6,589 bases of DNA, from assembly GCA_011051855.1 (NCBI GenBank), contig DRKG01000293.1, positions 1 through 6,589 of the forward strand, in the 5' to 3' direction. Every line of letters begins with the position of its first letter. The stretch's first letter is position 1. Shown piece after piece: positions 5,908-6,589 of this stretch. A program made the position numbers and the translations under genes. This DNA comes from a bacterium (lineage in GTDB: Bacteria; Planctomycetota; UBA1135; UBA2386). Under the pieces are notes generated by a model. It saw only the letters and a program-made list of their open reading frames with translations, ran no database searches and was not told the DNA's origin.

Positions 5908-6589
5908 GTGCGTATCTCCTGGCTGCTCGTATCGCTCGTCCTGCACGGCGCCGTGGTTTCGTTGGCGTGGTGGTGGGGTGCGTACGCGGTCGAGCCGCAG
6001 CGGCCGCCGGCCCGGGTGGTCGTGGCCGCGCAGGATGCGCGCGCCCCGGTGCCGCTGGCGCGCATCGTGCCGCCTCAGCCCCGCCGCGAGGAGGTCGTCG
6101 AGCAGGTCGTGGTGCGCGATGTGCAGGTGGCCGAGCCCGAAGCCGAGTCGGAGGCCGAGTCGGATCGTTCCCACGAGTTCCCAGGCCCGCCGCCGCTGTC
6201 GCCGTCGGAGATGCTGCAGCGACTGACGCTCGAACGCGTGGTCCTTGCGCGCCACCGACCGGAACCGGCACCTCGAGCGTTGCCGCCGGCCGAGCCGATC
6301 GCGGTTGCGCCCGCGGCCGAGCCGGCCGCGCGCGTCGAGGCACAGCGCTGCGACGGTCGGCCTACCCCATATCCACCGCGCGAACGTCGACTCGGGCACG
6401 AGGGCACCGTCGTGCTGCGCATCGCCGTCACGGCCGATGGTTCGATCGAGCGCGTGGTCGTGCTCGAACCCTCGCCCTATCCCGGTCTCGACCGCGCGGC
6501 GGTGCGCGCTGCCCGCAGGTGGCGTTTCGAGCCGGCGACGGAGGATGGCGTTCCGGTCGCGAGCGAAATCGACGTCGAGGTCGTGTTCC
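5908..6589 (+). CDS. tonB: TonB-type energy transducer (3' end outside window)
   Basis: The frame runs from GTG 5908 to the right edge: 227 residues visible, probably only a few missing. No earlier start codon lies close by in frame. After a short N-terminus comes one membrane segment, WLLVSLVLHGAVVSLAWWW (5-23), including the SLVLHG pattern typical of TonB anchors. A long proline-, valine- and glutamate-rich periplasmic linker follows (about 28-145), with an acidic patch AEPEAESEAESD (75-86). The C-terminal TonB domain begins at about 148: YPPRERRLGHEGTVVLRI (155-172), VTADGSIERVVVLEPS (174-189) and LDRAAVRAARRWRFEPA (194-210), all standard TonB_C landmarks. The protein transmits proton-motive energy from ExbB/ExbD in the inner membrane to outer-membrane receptors. 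Neither exbBD nor a receptor gene is in the window. It implies a cell envelope with an outer membrane. Confidence 0.9.
   Translation, partial: MRISWLLVSLVLHGAVVSLAWWWGAYAVEPQRPPARVVVAAQDARAPVPLARIVPPQPRREEVVEQVVVRDVQVAEPEAESEAESDRSHEFPGPPPLSPSEMLQRLTLERVVLARHRPEPAPRALPPAEPIAVAPAAEPAARVEAQRCDGRPTPYPPRERRLGHEGTVVLRIAVTADGSIERVVVLEPSPYPGLDRAAVRAARRWRFEPATEDGVPVASEIDVEVVF

Noticed and set aside
6226..6260. Possible frame disruption in the TonB linker
   Set aside because: The frame from 5908 runs continuously into a well-formed TonB C-terminal domain; low similarity in the linker is normal for this family.
5795..6343. Upstream extension of the ABC ATPase frame on the minus strand
   Set aside because: The extension is Arg/Ala/Pro-rich noise antisense to the tonB-like gene; the ABC domain begins properly at ATG 5794.

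Overview
This is a GC-rich bacterial window with densely packed genes and strong G/C preference at third codon positions. Several features suggest a Gram-negative-type envelope: a TonB energy transducer and a lipoprotein with a thioredoxin-like (redoxin) fold. That redoxin subtype, the GIDE-like membrane protein and weak Shine-Dalgarno signals fit a planctomycete-like or related bacterium. This taxonomic guess is an inference from remembered protein families; no marker gene is present.

Left part (1-1878, + strand): the 3' end of a short-chain dehydrogenase (2-397), then a complete FAD-linked oxidase (466-1878). The two resemble the mycobacterial pair DprE2 and DprE1, which together epimerise decaprenyl-phospho-ribose to decaprenyl-phospho-arabinose. 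The gene order is the reverse of that in Mycobacterium. The oxidase keeps the HGKN loop, the GxSYGD FAD motif and the catalytic lysine, but has alanine where the mycobacterial enzyme has the cysteine attacked by benzothiazinones.

Middle part (1879-3204): a gene-poor stretch with signs of past rearrangement. It holds a minus-strand remnant of a multicopy, transposon-like protein family (about 2003-2350). Next to it, in the same frame but separated by a single TGA, is a short fragment resembling a beta-propeller repeat (about 2354-2437). A small minus-strand membrane protein with a GIDE-like C-terminal half follows (2434-2826), and then a roughly 380-base divergent intergenic region.

Right part (3205-6589): an RhlE-type DEAD-box RNA helicase with a GTG start and an RG-rich tail, followed 5 bases later by a redoxin lipoprotein on the same strand. 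A stand-alone ABC-transporter ATPase lies convergently on the minus strand, ending 5 bases from the redoxin stop. A tonB-like gene is divergent from the ABC gene and runs off the right edge.

The clearest biological theme is the DprE1/DprE2-like pair, which implies a polyprenyl-phosphate pentose epimerase in a lineage where arabinan-type wall polymers are not expected, if the taxonomic guess is right. I did not find a clearly new multi-gene system. Other observations are individual oddities.
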